Source of the DNA: Chamaecyparis obtusa
Taxonomy: Eukaryota; Streptophyta; Pinopsida; Cupressales; Cupressaceae
Direction: 5' to 3'
Length of the DNA: 64,000 nucleotides
NCBI GenBank assembly: GCA_027943335.1
Contig: BSBK01005144.1
Span: 272,001 to 336,000, forward strand
In this document: piece after piece, positions 38,001-48,160 of the stretch
Layout: each line of letters begins with the position of its first letter
Position numbering within the stretch: position 1 is the first letter of the stretch
Notes under the pieces: generated by a model
What the model was told of the DNA's origin: nothing
Seen by the model: only the letters and a program-made list of their open reading frames with translations
Database searches by the model: none
Program-made: the position numbers and the translations under genes

Positions 38001-40909
38001 GGTCCTAACACATGATAAGGTGTACTAGGACCCCTAAGAAGTTCCCATGACCCCTTCTAACACATTTGAGTGCTCAAGTGTGTCCGAAGGGATCCTAAGA
38101 CCCCTTAAGACACACTTGAGCATTCCAATGTGTCAAAAGGGGTCCTAAGACCCCTTAAGACACACTTGAGCATTCCAATGTGTCAAAAGGGGTCCTAAGA
38201 CCCCTTAAGAAACACTTGAGTGTTCAAATGTGTCAAAAGGGGTCATGGGGACTCCCTAAGGGTTATGGCACGTGATAAGGCATAGTAGAACCCCTAGGGT
38301 GTCCCTATAACCCCTTTTGACACATTTGAATTCTCAAGTGTGTCCGAAGGTGTCCTAAGACCCCTTGAGATACACTTGAGCATTCCGATGAGTCAAAAAG
38401 GGTCCTAAGACCCACTTGAACATTCAAATGTGTGAAAAGCAGTCATGGGGACTCCCCCGGAGTCCTAGCACATGATAAGGTGTAGTAGGACCCCTAGGGA
38501 GTTGCCATGACCCCTTTTGACAAATTTGAACACTCAAGTGTGTCCAAAGGGTTCCTAAGACCCCTTAAGATATGCTTGAGCATTCAAATATATCAAATGG
38601 GTCATGTGAACTCCCTAGAGGTCCTAACACATGATAAGGTGTATTGGGACCCTTAGGGAGTCCCCATGACCCCTTTTGACACATTTGAATGCTCAAGTTT
38701 GTCCGCAGGGGTCATAAGACCCCTTAAGACACACGTGAGTATTTGAATGTGTCAAAAGTGGTCATGGGGACTCCCTAGGGGTCCTAATGCATGATAAGGC
38801 ATCCTAAGACCCCTAGGGAGTCCCCACGATGCCTTAGGACCCCTTCAAACACACTTGAGTGTTCAAATGTGTCAAAATGGGTCATGGAGATTCCCTAGAG
38901 GTCCTAACATGTCATAAGGCATACTATGAGCCCTAGGGTGTCCCTATGACCCCTTTTGACACATTTGAATGCTCAAGTGTGTCTTAAGGGGTTTTAGGAC
39001 CCCTTTTGATACATTGGAATGCTCAAGTGTGTCTTAAGGGATCTTAGGACCCCTTCAGACATACTTGAGCATTCAAATGTGTCAAAAGGGGTCATGGGGA
39101 CTCACTAGGGGTCATACTACACCTTATTATGCATTAGGACCCCTAAGAAATTCTCATTACCCTTTTTTGACACATTTGAATTCTCAAGTGTGTCTTAAGG
39201 GGTCTTAGGACCCCTTCAAACACACTTGAGCATTCAAATGTTTCAAAAGGGGTCATGGGGACTCCCTAGGGGTCTTAGTATGCCTTATCATGCCTTAGGA
39301 CCTGTAGGGAGTCCCCATGACCCCTTTTGACACATTTGAATGGTCAAGTATGTCTTAAGGCCTCTTAGGACCCCTTTAGACACACTTGAGCATTCTAATG
39401 TGTCAAAAGGGGTCATGGGGACTCCCTAGGGGTCCTAGTACACCTTATCACATGCTAGAACCCCTAGGGATCCTACTATGTCTTATCATGCATTAGGACC
39501 CCTAGGGAGTTCCCATGACCCCTTTTGACACATTTGAATGCTCAAGTGTGTCTTAAGGGGTCTATGGACCCCTTCAGACACACTTGATCATTCAAATGTG
39601 TCAAAAGGGGTCATGGGGACTCCCTAGGGGTCCTAGTACACCTTGTCATGCATTAGGACCCCTAGGGATTCCCCATGACCTCTTTTGACACATTTGAATG
39701 CTCAAGTGTGTCCGAAGGGGTCTTGGGATCCCTTCGGATACACTTGACCATTCAAATGTGTCAAAAGCATGGTGACCCCCTAGGGGTCCTAGCGCGTGAT
39801 AAGGCATAGTAGGATCCCTAGGGAGTCCTAATGACCCCTTTTGACACATTTGAGTGGTCAAGTGTGTCTTAAGGGGTCTTAGGACCCCTTAAGACACACT
39901 TGAGATTTCCAATGTGTCAAAAGGGGTCATGGGGACCCCCTTATGACACACTTGAGCATTCCAATGTGTCAAAAGGGGTCATGGGGACTCCCTAGGGTTC
40001 TTAATGCGTGATAAGGCATCCTAGGACCTCTTAAGACACACTTGAGAATTCTAATGTGTCAAAAAGGGTCCTAAGACCCCTTAAGACACATTGGAGCATT
40101 CAAATGTGTCAAAAGGGGCCATGGGGACTCCCTAGGGGTCCTAGCATGTGATAAGGTGTAGTAGAACCCCTAGGGAGTCCCCATTACCCCTTTTGACATA
40201 TTTGAATGCTCAAGTGTGTCTGAAGGGGTCCTAAGACCCCTTAAGACACACTTGAGCATTCAAATATGTCAAAAGGGGTCATGGGGATTCCGTAGGGGTC
40301 CTAATGCATAATAAGGCATACTTGGACCCCTAAGGAGTCCCCATGACCCCTTTTGACACATTTGAATGCTCAAGTGTGTCCGAAGGGGTCCTAAGACCCC
40401 TTAAGATACACTTGAGCATTCCAATGTGTCAAAAGGGGTCCTAAGACCCCTTAAGACACACTTGAGCATTGAAATGTGTCAAAAGGGGTCATGAGGACTC
40501 TCTAGGGGTCCTAATACGCCTTATCACATGTTAGGACCTCTAGGGAGTCCCCATGACCTCTTTTGACACATTTGAATGCTCAAGTGATTCTGAAGGGGTC
40601 CTAAAGGGTCATGGGGACTCTGTAGGGGTCCTAGGATGTTTTATCACGTGTTAGGACCCCTAGGGAGTCCCCATGACTGCTTTTGACACATTTGAATGCT
40701 CAAGTGTGTCTGAAGGGGTCTTAGGACGCTTTCAGACACACTTGAGCATTCAAATGTGTCAAAAGGGGTCATGGGGACTCCGTAGGGGTCCTACTATGCC
40801 TTATTACATGCTAGGACCCCTAGGGAGTCACCATGACCCCTTTTGACACATTTGAATGTTCAAGTGTGTCTTAAGGGGTCTTAGGACCCCTTTTGACACA
40901 TTGGAATGC
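26084..40909. repeat. 160-bp palindromic satellite array, about 90 units, flipping orientation
   Basis: The unit has six parts: an arm (GGGGTCATGGGGACTCCCTA and nearby bases), an asymmetric core (ATGCCTTATCACATG type), the inverted arm, a second arm (GACACATTTGAATGCTCAAG), a second core (TTAAGGGGTCTTAGG), and its inverted arm. Successive cores at 26171, 26331, 26491 and 26651 are exactly 160 bp apart. Some units carry an extra 50-bp half-palindrome, giving about 210 bp. Only the cores show direction: GATAAGG units and CCTTATC units alternate in blocks, for example forward at 26171-26660, reverse at 26860-28620 and forward at 28770-28990. I see about 15 switches. Open frames here are chance. 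Confidence 0.95.
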
Positions 40910-41530
40910 GAAATCATTTAAGACAGACAAAAACAAAATTGTATTACTTAGAAATAGCAGAGAAAGAAAATGATATAAACCAAAATTTTCATATTCTTGC
41001 AATCCGCAGCTTCTCTCCGAGCGCAAAATGACAATCCATGGAGCCAAAATTATGGTGAAAATTAAATTCTTGGAGTAAGTCATTCAGAAATGCGCAGAAT
41101 ACTGTAACTCATGATGATTTATAGAGAATTTATGATGGACTATGCTGTGCCAAAGCCCACAATCCCTACGATATCTCAGAGTACTGATGAGAAGCAGTGG
41201 CAAAAGTTTGAGATAGAGGCAGCACCGACATTGAAGTGGCAAGACATTCTTCATAATATTGGGGCTACGCCATCGAAACAACAAGACTTTCTTCATAATG
41301 TCGCACCGCCGCTGATCTCTTCTTTAAATTTATTAATGCGGTCGGTTCTACGGTGCTTGCATAATTTCCATTACAACTGCTCATTTTACCAAATTCTTCC
41401 CCGCTCTTCATAATCTTTGACCAGTTCAAAGATCCATCCAATTGTTCTTGTTTAACCTCCCATTGACTCTTTTGAGCTGCCAGATTATCAACAAGCGTGG
41501 TACAATTGTCCGGTTCAACCAAAATCTATT
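40910..41530 (-). repeat. Right inverted arm flanking the palindromic satellite
   Basis: The reverse complement aligns with 25558-26083. Homology ends near 41530, where AAAATAGATT plus TGGTTGAA matches the intron-exon boundary of the left gene fragment. This arm lacks the left arm's first exon and passes directly into AT-rich DNA. Confidence 0.9.
41265..41522 (-). pseudogene. Gene fragment in the right arm, one exon
   Basis: The translation has SQWEVKQEQLDGSLNWSKIM, FGKMSSCNGNY and PTALINLKKRS, parallel to the left-arm fragment at 25593-25790, though with many substitutions. The copies differ at the protein level throughout, so the arms have diverged independently for some time. The host gene is unknown. 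Confidence 0.6.
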
Positions 41531-41760
41531 TTTGATATTAATATATAATTAAATAATATTTAATGTAAAATGTATATTATGTATAATATTTAATATATAT
41601 AATATATAATCTGATATATAGTTTTTCATATTAATATATATTAAATAATATTTAATGTAAAATGTATATTATATAATATTTAATATATAATTGATATTAT
41701 AAATATTTAATATGTCTAATATATAGTTTTTTATATATAATATATCATATGAAGGATGTA
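41523..41760. repeat. AT-rich low-complexity block with TAATATTTAATG repeats
   Basis: The block is made almost only of A and T, with repeated AATATTTAATGTAAAATGTA-like units at about 41556 and 41650, around 95 bp apart. It mirrors the AT tract at 25050-25262. Confidence 0.8.
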
Positions 41761-41823
41761 GAAATGGGAGGGAGAAAGTGGAGGGAAGGGAATGTGAAAA
41801 TTAAAAATTCTGCCATCATTTTC

Positions 41824-41860
41824 AGGTACCCGAAAATATCGAGTACCCGATTAGGCTTGG
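41824..41860 (-). repeat. Subterminal GGTACCC motif, right copy
   Basis: CAGGTACCCGAAAATATCG followed by AGTACCCGATTAGGC is the inverse of the left motif at 14346-14390, including the outward AGCCTAATCGGG part. Confidence 0.65.
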
Positions 41861-42666
41861 TATTGCCTTGTGCACCAAACCTACATGGCCAACTATTGAA
41901 ATGTCTGAAATATGTGTTTTTCTCCTATTTCTCTGATTTCCAAACTTCGACAATGTAGCTGACGATTTTTTTTCACCCGAATTTGATAAAATGAAAAGTG
42001 TATTTTAAGGATATTATTAGCTTTTTATCGATATAATTGCTGTGAAATTTTGAATTCATTAAGTAATTATTAGTTATTTTCTAATTGAGCTACCTCTAAA
42101 GTGTTGATTTATATATTGATTGAAAAATGACTATAACTTTCAAACGGTCTAACATTTTTGAAATCCAAAAAATGTGTCATATTCTATGCTTCACCTACTA
42201 TAAGAAAAAAAATAAAAATTTGAATTTTGTAAAGTTTTGAATGAGTTAAGGTGGTCAGACATGAAAGTTTTTTTATTCTGAAAATGTTGTAACAGAAAAT
42301 TAATAATTAATTATTTTTTTGGAATAAAATTACAAAAAAATGTGTCACATTCAGGCATGACTCTACTACTTATATATTAAATCTATAAAGAAATATTATC
42401 ATTTGATCATGATTAAGGTGGTCAGACATACACCTACTTCTTATTTTTTTCATGAAATTTTTGTAATGCTGTATTGAAATCTATACTTTTCACCAATTAT
42501 ATTAATTTTTTTTTAGAAAAGGCCTAGTAGTTTAGAAACTACATTCAATTTCCTACAGATTCTATTCTTACAACTTTTTGGTATTAAGTTGATAGCTAGT
42601 TCAAATTTTCACGTCAAGTTGACTAACCCTATTTTGCTGATTTTTCATTGCCACTTTTGGGCATAG
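41861..42666. other. Right subterminal region of the 28.5-kb element
   Basis: AT-rich, with no gene visible. A short direct repeat, TTAAGGTGGTCAGACAT, occurs near 42247 and 42414. These could be subterminal repeats, but no match was seen at the left end. Confidence 0.5.
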
Positions 42667-42694
42667 TTTGGCCCCTCATGATCTTGCACATACC
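42667..42694 (-). repeat. Right 28-bp terminal inverted repeat
   Basis: The reverse complement of this segment is identical to 14202-14229. It abuts the resumed copia gag, whose recognisable reading starts with EHNITMMEI at about 42702. The 7 bases between are not a clear duplication of the left flank. Confidence 0.85.
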
Positions 42695-43369
42695 TAGGCA
42701 TGAACACAATATTACTATGATGGAAATTATTTCTACCTGTACTAATGCTGAATTTGAAGACATTAAGGGATGCACTACTACCAAAGCCATGTGGGACAAG
42801 CTAACTCTAATATGCAGTGGAGATCTAAATGTTACAAGAGCCTGAGCTAAAAGCCTGAGAGGCAGATTCAATGATATGAAGATGAAAGAAGGTGAGAACA
42901 TTGTGCAGTACTCAAATAGACTAAAAGAGGTAGTACATCCTATTAGAGCATCTGATGGAGTTATTGAAGATGAAACAGTGATACGCAAGATTCTCAAAAC
43001 TTTGCTGCCAGTTTATGCAATTAGGATTTGTGTAATTCATGAAACAAGAGCTACATCTAACCTTACTCTTGACGCACTAATTGATAAGATTACAACCTTT
43101 GAATTGAATAACTTTGATAACAGTGTTGTTCCTTCTGTTGAATCCGCTTTCATGTCTTCTCTGAAGATTGGTAAGTCTAGCAGGAATAATAAGAATAATG
43201 ATAATGATAGCAATACCGATGATGAACTTGATGAGCTTGAAGCTCTTATGGTTAGAAGATTACCCAAAGGAAAAGGAAGGTATAGAGGTAAACTACCTTT
43301 GACATGCTTTAATTGTAAGGAAGTTGGCCATATCACTGCTAGATGTCCACATAAGAAAGATGATGATAG
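42695..43369 (+). pseudogene. Outer copia gag, C-terminal piece with zinc knuckle
   Basis: The frame resumes with EHNITMMEIISTCTNAEFED, then KGCTTTKAMWDKL, a stop at 42843, and KEGENIVQYSNRLKEVV. The zinc knuckle CFNCKEVGHITARC (CX2CX4HX4C) lies at 43305-43346. This is copia Gag, which coats and packages element RNA. An Asp/Glu-rich stretch precedes the knuckle. The frame is cut at 43369 by the inner copia and resumes after the duplicated GATAG at 49310. Confidence 0.9.
43365..43369 (+). other. Target site duplication GATAG, left copy
   Basis: GATAG directly precedes the left LTR of the inner copia and is repeated exactly at 49305-49309. A 5-bp duplication is the usual mark of copia integrase. 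Confidence 0.95.
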
Positions 43370-44550
43370 TGTTAGAAAGTAAAGTCCACCAAGATAACTG
43401 AGAGGGGGGGGGGTGGGTGAATCAGTTATCTGATAATTATAAATTTTATCATCTTCAACAACATTAAACCATATAAGAAATATAATTACCAACTATAGAA
43501 AGATATTGATACACAATAACACAAGATATGTTGACTAGGGAACCTCTTGATCAGAGAGTAAACCCCAGTGGGAATGATGCCCACAAAAGATGCACTAATA
43601 TGAATATTCCTTGTGAAAGGATGGACTTTGTTAGGAGTCTTATGAAATACATTCAGTACATATGAATCCCTATTAGGAGATTTTGAATCCCTGTTAAAAT
43701 ATTCTAACCCTGTTAAGAGTTATGGAAGACAGAAGGACCCACTGCCCAAACAGCTTCAGGGTAAGATCATTGAACACACTGTCCAAATAATCTTTGCATT
43801 ACTCAATAGAATAATATGTTACCTCTTCTCTGATTGTGCCAAACCGCACTCACTATTACATCAGATCTCAATTTTAGATCTTTGTACCTCGCATGTCTTC
43901 CTTCACAAATTTGCTTTCATACTTAGCTCCTTTCTTCACTTCATGCATACCGCATCACACACAACTGCTCTCAACTATATTATAGATTCCCATCAAAATA
44001 AGGAAATACATTCCTTCCTTTATACCACACACAAATAATTACAAATGAGTTGGCATACAATTACAATATAAAATTTTCCACACGCTACACCAAAATTACA
44101 CAAAACTGTCAGCTTCCAAATATAATAAATCTTCACTCGTGCAACCTCAAAGTTTGCACTATCATCCACATCACTACCAATGTGTCTCTAGCTTCCCTTT
44201 AACTGTACAAAACCAAATTCCATCCCAATTAGGAGATATCATCTAATTTTCACAAATCGCTACTCAGGATCACTACCTGAATACTGCTTCAACCAAAATG
44301 CTCATAACTTCCATGAATAAATGAATTACTATCTACACTCTTAACCATAGACATATAATATACCAAAGAACATAACCTCAACATCATATAGCTCCAACTA
44401 CAATATACCACATGCGGTACTCCAAACTCTATCTACTTCTCCGCAAGTCTCCAGAAGATCACTATGTTGACATCAATGACAATCATAGTCATGAATGCAA
44501 CAACTGTTGTTACAAAATGTCTGCCAAACATTCAGCATTCATTCCTAACA
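43370..44550 (-). repeat. 3' LTR of inner copia
   Basis: On the minus strand it starts TGTTAGGAATGAATGC and ends CTTTCTAACA. It is 1181 bp long and pairs with 48161-49304. A G-run of nine near 43406 and a few indels account for most of the length difference. Confidence 0.95.
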
Positions 44551-44570
44551 ATCTCCCCCATTGGCATTGA
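44551..44570 (-). other. Polypurine tract of inner copia
   Basis: The minus strand reads CCAATGGGGGAGATTG directly before the 3' LTR. It primes plus-strand DNA synthesis in LTR elements. A similar GGGGGAGAAG sequence near 44712 may be an older or duplicated tract. Confidence 0.85.
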
Positions 44571-44631
44571 TGGCAACATAGATGAAAAAACATCCGATGT
44601 TCCAAAAATCCAATACTGCAAAACTACTTCT

Positions 44632-45072
44632 CTAGAAAAATATTTTCAAGTCCTCTTCATCAATCAAATCTTGCTTTGCTATCCCCATCAAATTTAGTTT
44701 TTTCATGTACACTTCTCCCCCATTGACATCATCATCACTACCTCCCCAATCAGCATTTGTATATGCACACAGGGTAAAATCATCAAATTTTTCATACCAT
44801 AATCCATAGTCCATTGTGCCTCTTAAATATCTCAGTATCTTCTTTACTGCTGCATAATGTGATTCTCTAGGTTCAGTTTGAAATCTTGCCACAATTCCAA
44901 CTAAATGTGCTATATCAAGTCTTATATGTGTCAAATACTGTAATCCTCCAATCATGGATCTGTATTTCTTCTGTTCCACTGCCGGTGTTTCATCTTTGCT
45001 AGATAGTTTATGTCCTGTAACCATAGGTGATCCAACTGGTTTACAGTTTTCCATTCCAAATATTTTCAACAA
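44632..45072 (-). pseudogene. Inner copia RT tail and RNase H remnant
   Basis: The minus strand gives FGMENCKPVGSPM, YRSMIGGLQYLTH, RYLRGTMDYGLWYE and YTNADWGGSDDD. These are the conserved RT-RNase H connection and the first RNase H block of copia. Directly after DDD the sequence changes to an unrelated short tail. The rest of RNase H (the SKKQ, STAEAEY and CDN blocks) is absent, a deletion of roughly 350 bp compared with the outer copia. Confidence 0.85.
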
Positions 45073-45126
45073 ATCATTCAGGTACTTTGTCTGACTTACA
45101 AAAATTTCATCACTATTCTATGTTAT

Positions 45127-45939
45127 CTATGATTCCAAAAAGTATTTCATCTCACCAATCATACTCATTTCAAATTCAATTTTCATTTCATCAATAAATT
45201 TGTCACTAGCTTCATCTTCTCCTCCAAAGATAATGTCATAAAAAAAAATAACTACAACTAACAATCCATTTTCAAGTTCTTTTGGATACAGATTGCTATC
45301 AGTTGTTCCTTTTGTAAATCTCAATTTTAACAAATACTTATCCAATCTTGCATACCAAGTTCTAGGTGCTTGTTTAAGTCCATATAATGCTTTCTTTAGT
45401 TTATATACCATGTCTCCTTGAATCAAAGGAAAACCTTCAGGCTTCTCAATGTAGACTTCTTCTTTCAATTCTCCATTTAGAAATGCTGACTTCACATCCA
45501 TCTGATATACTTTGAATTTCTTAAAAGCTGCATAGGCCAAAAACATTCTTACTACTTCAATTCTTGCAATAGGTGCAAAGGTTTCTTCATAGTCAATTCC
45601 TTCTTGCTGTGAGTATCCCTTACATACTAATCTTGCTTTATTTCTTACTACTTCTCCTTGTTCATTCATCTTGTTTCTGAATACCCATTTAGTTCCAATC
45701 ACATTCTTGTCTTTAGGTCTAGGGACCAATTCCCATGTCTTGTTATTTTCTATCTGATCTAGTTCTTCTTTCATAGCTTTAATCCAATGTTCATCTTCAC
45801 AAGCTTCACTAGTAGATTTGGGTTCAATTTGAGAAATCAAACATAAATGTACCTTATTCTGAGTCAGAATTCCTCTATCCAAACTTCCAATAACTTTTTC
45901 AATAGGATGATGTCTTGATAAATACCTGTTCGGTGTCAT
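45127..45939 (-). pseudogene. Inner copia reverse transcriptase
   Basis: This 270-codon open frame contains the copia RT blocks [55 protein letters not shown] and [10 protein letters not shown]. The catalytic block reads [10 protein letters not shown] where copia has a YVDD-type pair, so the first Asp is replaced by Tyr. The domain copies element RNA to DNA; this substitution should abolish activity. The frame is otherwise the best preserved of the window and ends at a stop near the C-terminal FLES. Confidence 0.92.
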
Positions 45940-45966
45940 AGTCTCAGATCTTGTTTCAACTATAGA

Positions 45967-46830
45967 TTATTCTCTAGATTCCTCTCTAGTTTCTTCAGCA
46001 TGACTTCCATTCAACAATTCACATAATTCATAAGGTGTCTTGTCTGTGTCTACTCTGATTTTCACTCTATTCATTATATACACTATTGTGTTCACTACTT
46101 GTCTCCAGAATATCTTTGCCAAATCATTCTCAAATAACATAGCTCTTGCTACTTTAGTCACTAATCCATTTCTTCTTTCTGCAATGCCATTTTGTTCAGG
46201 TGTTCTAGGGGCTAAATACTATCTCTTAATGCCATTTTCTTCACAAAAGGTGTAAAACTCTCTAGAAGTAAATTCTCCACCTCTATCAGATCTCAAACAT
46301 TTAATCTTCATTCTAGATTCATTCTCAATTTTATTCTTAATGATCTTAAACTTATCAAATGCTTAAAATTTTTCTTTAAGAAATGCAATCCACATCATTC
46401 TTGTAAAATCATCAACAAGAATCATAAAATACCTTTCTCCATAGAATCCTCTAGTCCTGGTAGGACCGCTTAAGTTTGTATGAACAATCTCCAGCTTCTT
46501 TGTAGATATAAACTTCTTACTAGGAAATGAACTTCTCTTTTGCTTTGCCATCACACATTCCTTGCAAATCATGTTAGTAGGCTTAATAATTTTAGGAAAA
46601 TCTCTTATTGCAAGTGTAGTAATCACTTTCACAATATTATCAAGGTTTATATGACAAAACCTTTTATGTCATAACCAACTTTCATCCATCTTAGTAATCA
46701 GACATGTCATCTTAGTAGGATTCAACTGAAATACATTACCTCTAGTTCTAGATCCAGTTCCAATCAGATTTCCATCTTTATCCTTTATCAAACAAGTTTT
46801 CTCAGTAAACTCATATCCCTTATCAACTAA
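45967..46830 (-). pseudogene. Inner copia integrase
   Basis: The zinc-binding part reads HKRFCHINLDNI..CKEC. The core has VHTNLSGPTRTRG, then RSDRGGEF and NGIAERRN, so the second Asp and the Glu are present but the first catalytic Asp position is Asn. After PYELCELLNG the C-terminal region is missing and the frame joins SHAEETREESRE, a linker before RT. Stops near 46807, 46673, 46364 and 46219 break it. Integrase would insert the DNA copy with a 5-bp stagger. Confidence 0.85.
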
Positions 46831-47238
46831 CTATCCAACACTCAAAAGATTATGTTTCAATCCATCCACAAAATAAACATCATCAGTATTAGTCTTTCCA
46901 TCAAGAGTAATTGATCCTATACCTTTAATCAAACAAGGTGCATTGTTTTCAACTCTAACAACTCCTCCATCATAATTGTTAAACTTTATGAACTTTTTCA
47001 TGTCTCCAGTCATATGATGTGAACAACCACTATCTATAATCCAATCATTTTTCTTTTCAACTTGAGAAACTAATGCTTTTTCTTCCTTAACATCAATTTC
47101 AGGATTCTCTTCTTTAATTGCTACAAATCCTATGTCATCATTATTCTCAGTGTCACTTTCACTTAAAGTTCTTTCTATACTAGCTTCAAGATCTTCATCA
47201 TTAGCATAATAACATTCCTTAGATCTTCTAGGTTTCAA
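46831..47238 (-). pseudogene. Inner copia protease
   Basis: The frame carries an acidic linker and then NDWIIDSGCSHHMTGD, the copia aspartic protease signature with intact DSG. It is followed by VENNAPCLIKGIGSI and DGLKHNLLSVG. It sits between the gag zinc knuckle and integrase, as expected. It ends at a stop where the family has Q (LSVGQL). Confidence 0.88.
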
Positions 47239-47240
47239 AT

Positions 47241-48104
47241 TGTTTATGTACTTTTTAACTCTTTTAGGACACTTAGATGCAAAATGACCATATTCTTGAC
47301 AAGTCCAACATTTGAAAATTTTCTTACGTCTGGTTCTCTCTTCACAAGTAAGGCAATACCTTCTTCAATATTTTTGTCTTCTTCATTTCTAGATCTATTG
47401 CTACCAACATAATCTCCACTCACACTGATGCTTCTTAACAAAGTAGGGCCCATGCTAAGAGCACTGAATGGTGTCTCCATTCTAGATACGTCTCTTGATA
47501 ATCTCAGGCTCATTTTCGCTGCTTCCAATCTTCCAAGAAGAGTCTCTCTTGTAAAGTTCATTGTACAAGGTATAAATTGTTCAATCATCTATGTTGTCTA
47601 CTTAAATACAAGAGTCAATATCTTCAAAATTTTCCATATTAATTCATTCTCTATCTTTGTTCCTCCACAATATTTTATCCCTGCAACAATTTCTAACATT
47701 CTACCAATATAGCTTCTAACAGATTCATCTTCCATCATTCTAATATCTTCAAATGCACATATCCAATTATGTAATCTAACTCTTTTTGCATGTTCATCAC
47801 CTTCAAAAGTAGAGTGTAAAGCTTTCCAAATTTCATGAAAATTTTCCAAACATTTTACCTGACTGTACTCATTCTCCGGAAGGGATGTCAAAAGTGCTTC
47901 TCTTGCAAGTATGTTACACATGAATAGATCTCTCTCATCACTAGAAAATGTCTCAAGATTTTCTTCTTTAATGATAGTCTTATCATTATTTGTAATCAAC
48001 CAATAAACTAGTCCTAAACAAAATAGATGCGTCTTCATATTATCTTTCTAGCTGTCAAAATTTACTCCATCAAACTTAGGGCTTTCTTTCCTAAAATTCA
48101 CCAT
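47241..48104 (-). pseudogene. Inner copia gag
   Basis: An ATG at 48104 starts a frame with PKFDGVNFDS, then a stop (TAG in place of the usual Trp), then MKTHLFCLG. It continues through the UBN2-type gag core (WKALHSTFEGDE, VRSYIGRML, IKYCGGTKIENE). The zinc knuckle CWTCQEYGHFASKC lies near 47265-47310 in a shifted frame, so at least one frameshift is present. Confidence 0.85.
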
Positions 48105-48146
48105 CGATTTACTTAAGTTGTTAAACTTCTCTTTCAATGACCTACT

Positions 48147-48158
48147 GCTCTGATACCA
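48147..48158 (-). other. Primer binding site of inner copia
   Basis: The minus strand reads TGGTATCAGAGC two bases inside the 5' LTR, identical to the primer site of the outer copia at 13970-13981. Confidence 0.95.
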
Positions 48159-48160
48159 AT

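Larger units (their letters stand above)
14202..42694. mobile_element. 28.5-kb putative DNA transposon inserted in copia gag
   Basis: The insert is bounded by perfect 28-bp inverted repeats and interrupts the copia gag between KDKR and EHNITMMEI, two blocks adjacent in related gag proteins. Inside are a plus-strand multi-exon gene (14682-16839), a 358-bp tandem array (17347-21470), a minus-strand DDE-like transposase gene (22016-24821), and inverted arms flanking a palindromic satellite (25558-41530). A GGTACCC motif repeats near the left end, after the transposase and near the right end. No clear target duplication is visible, and the right half may be a second element nested in the first. 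Treating the whole as one transposon is therefore inference. Confidence 0.65.

Noticed and set aside
26084..40909. CRISPR-like array
   Set aside because: Units are long palindromes without unique spacers, in a eukaryotic repeat setting. No cas genes are present.
42629..42997. Minus-strand open frame overlapping the outer copia gag
   Set aside because: It is a shadow of the gag frame on the plus strand, which has the zinc knuckle and the correct element order.
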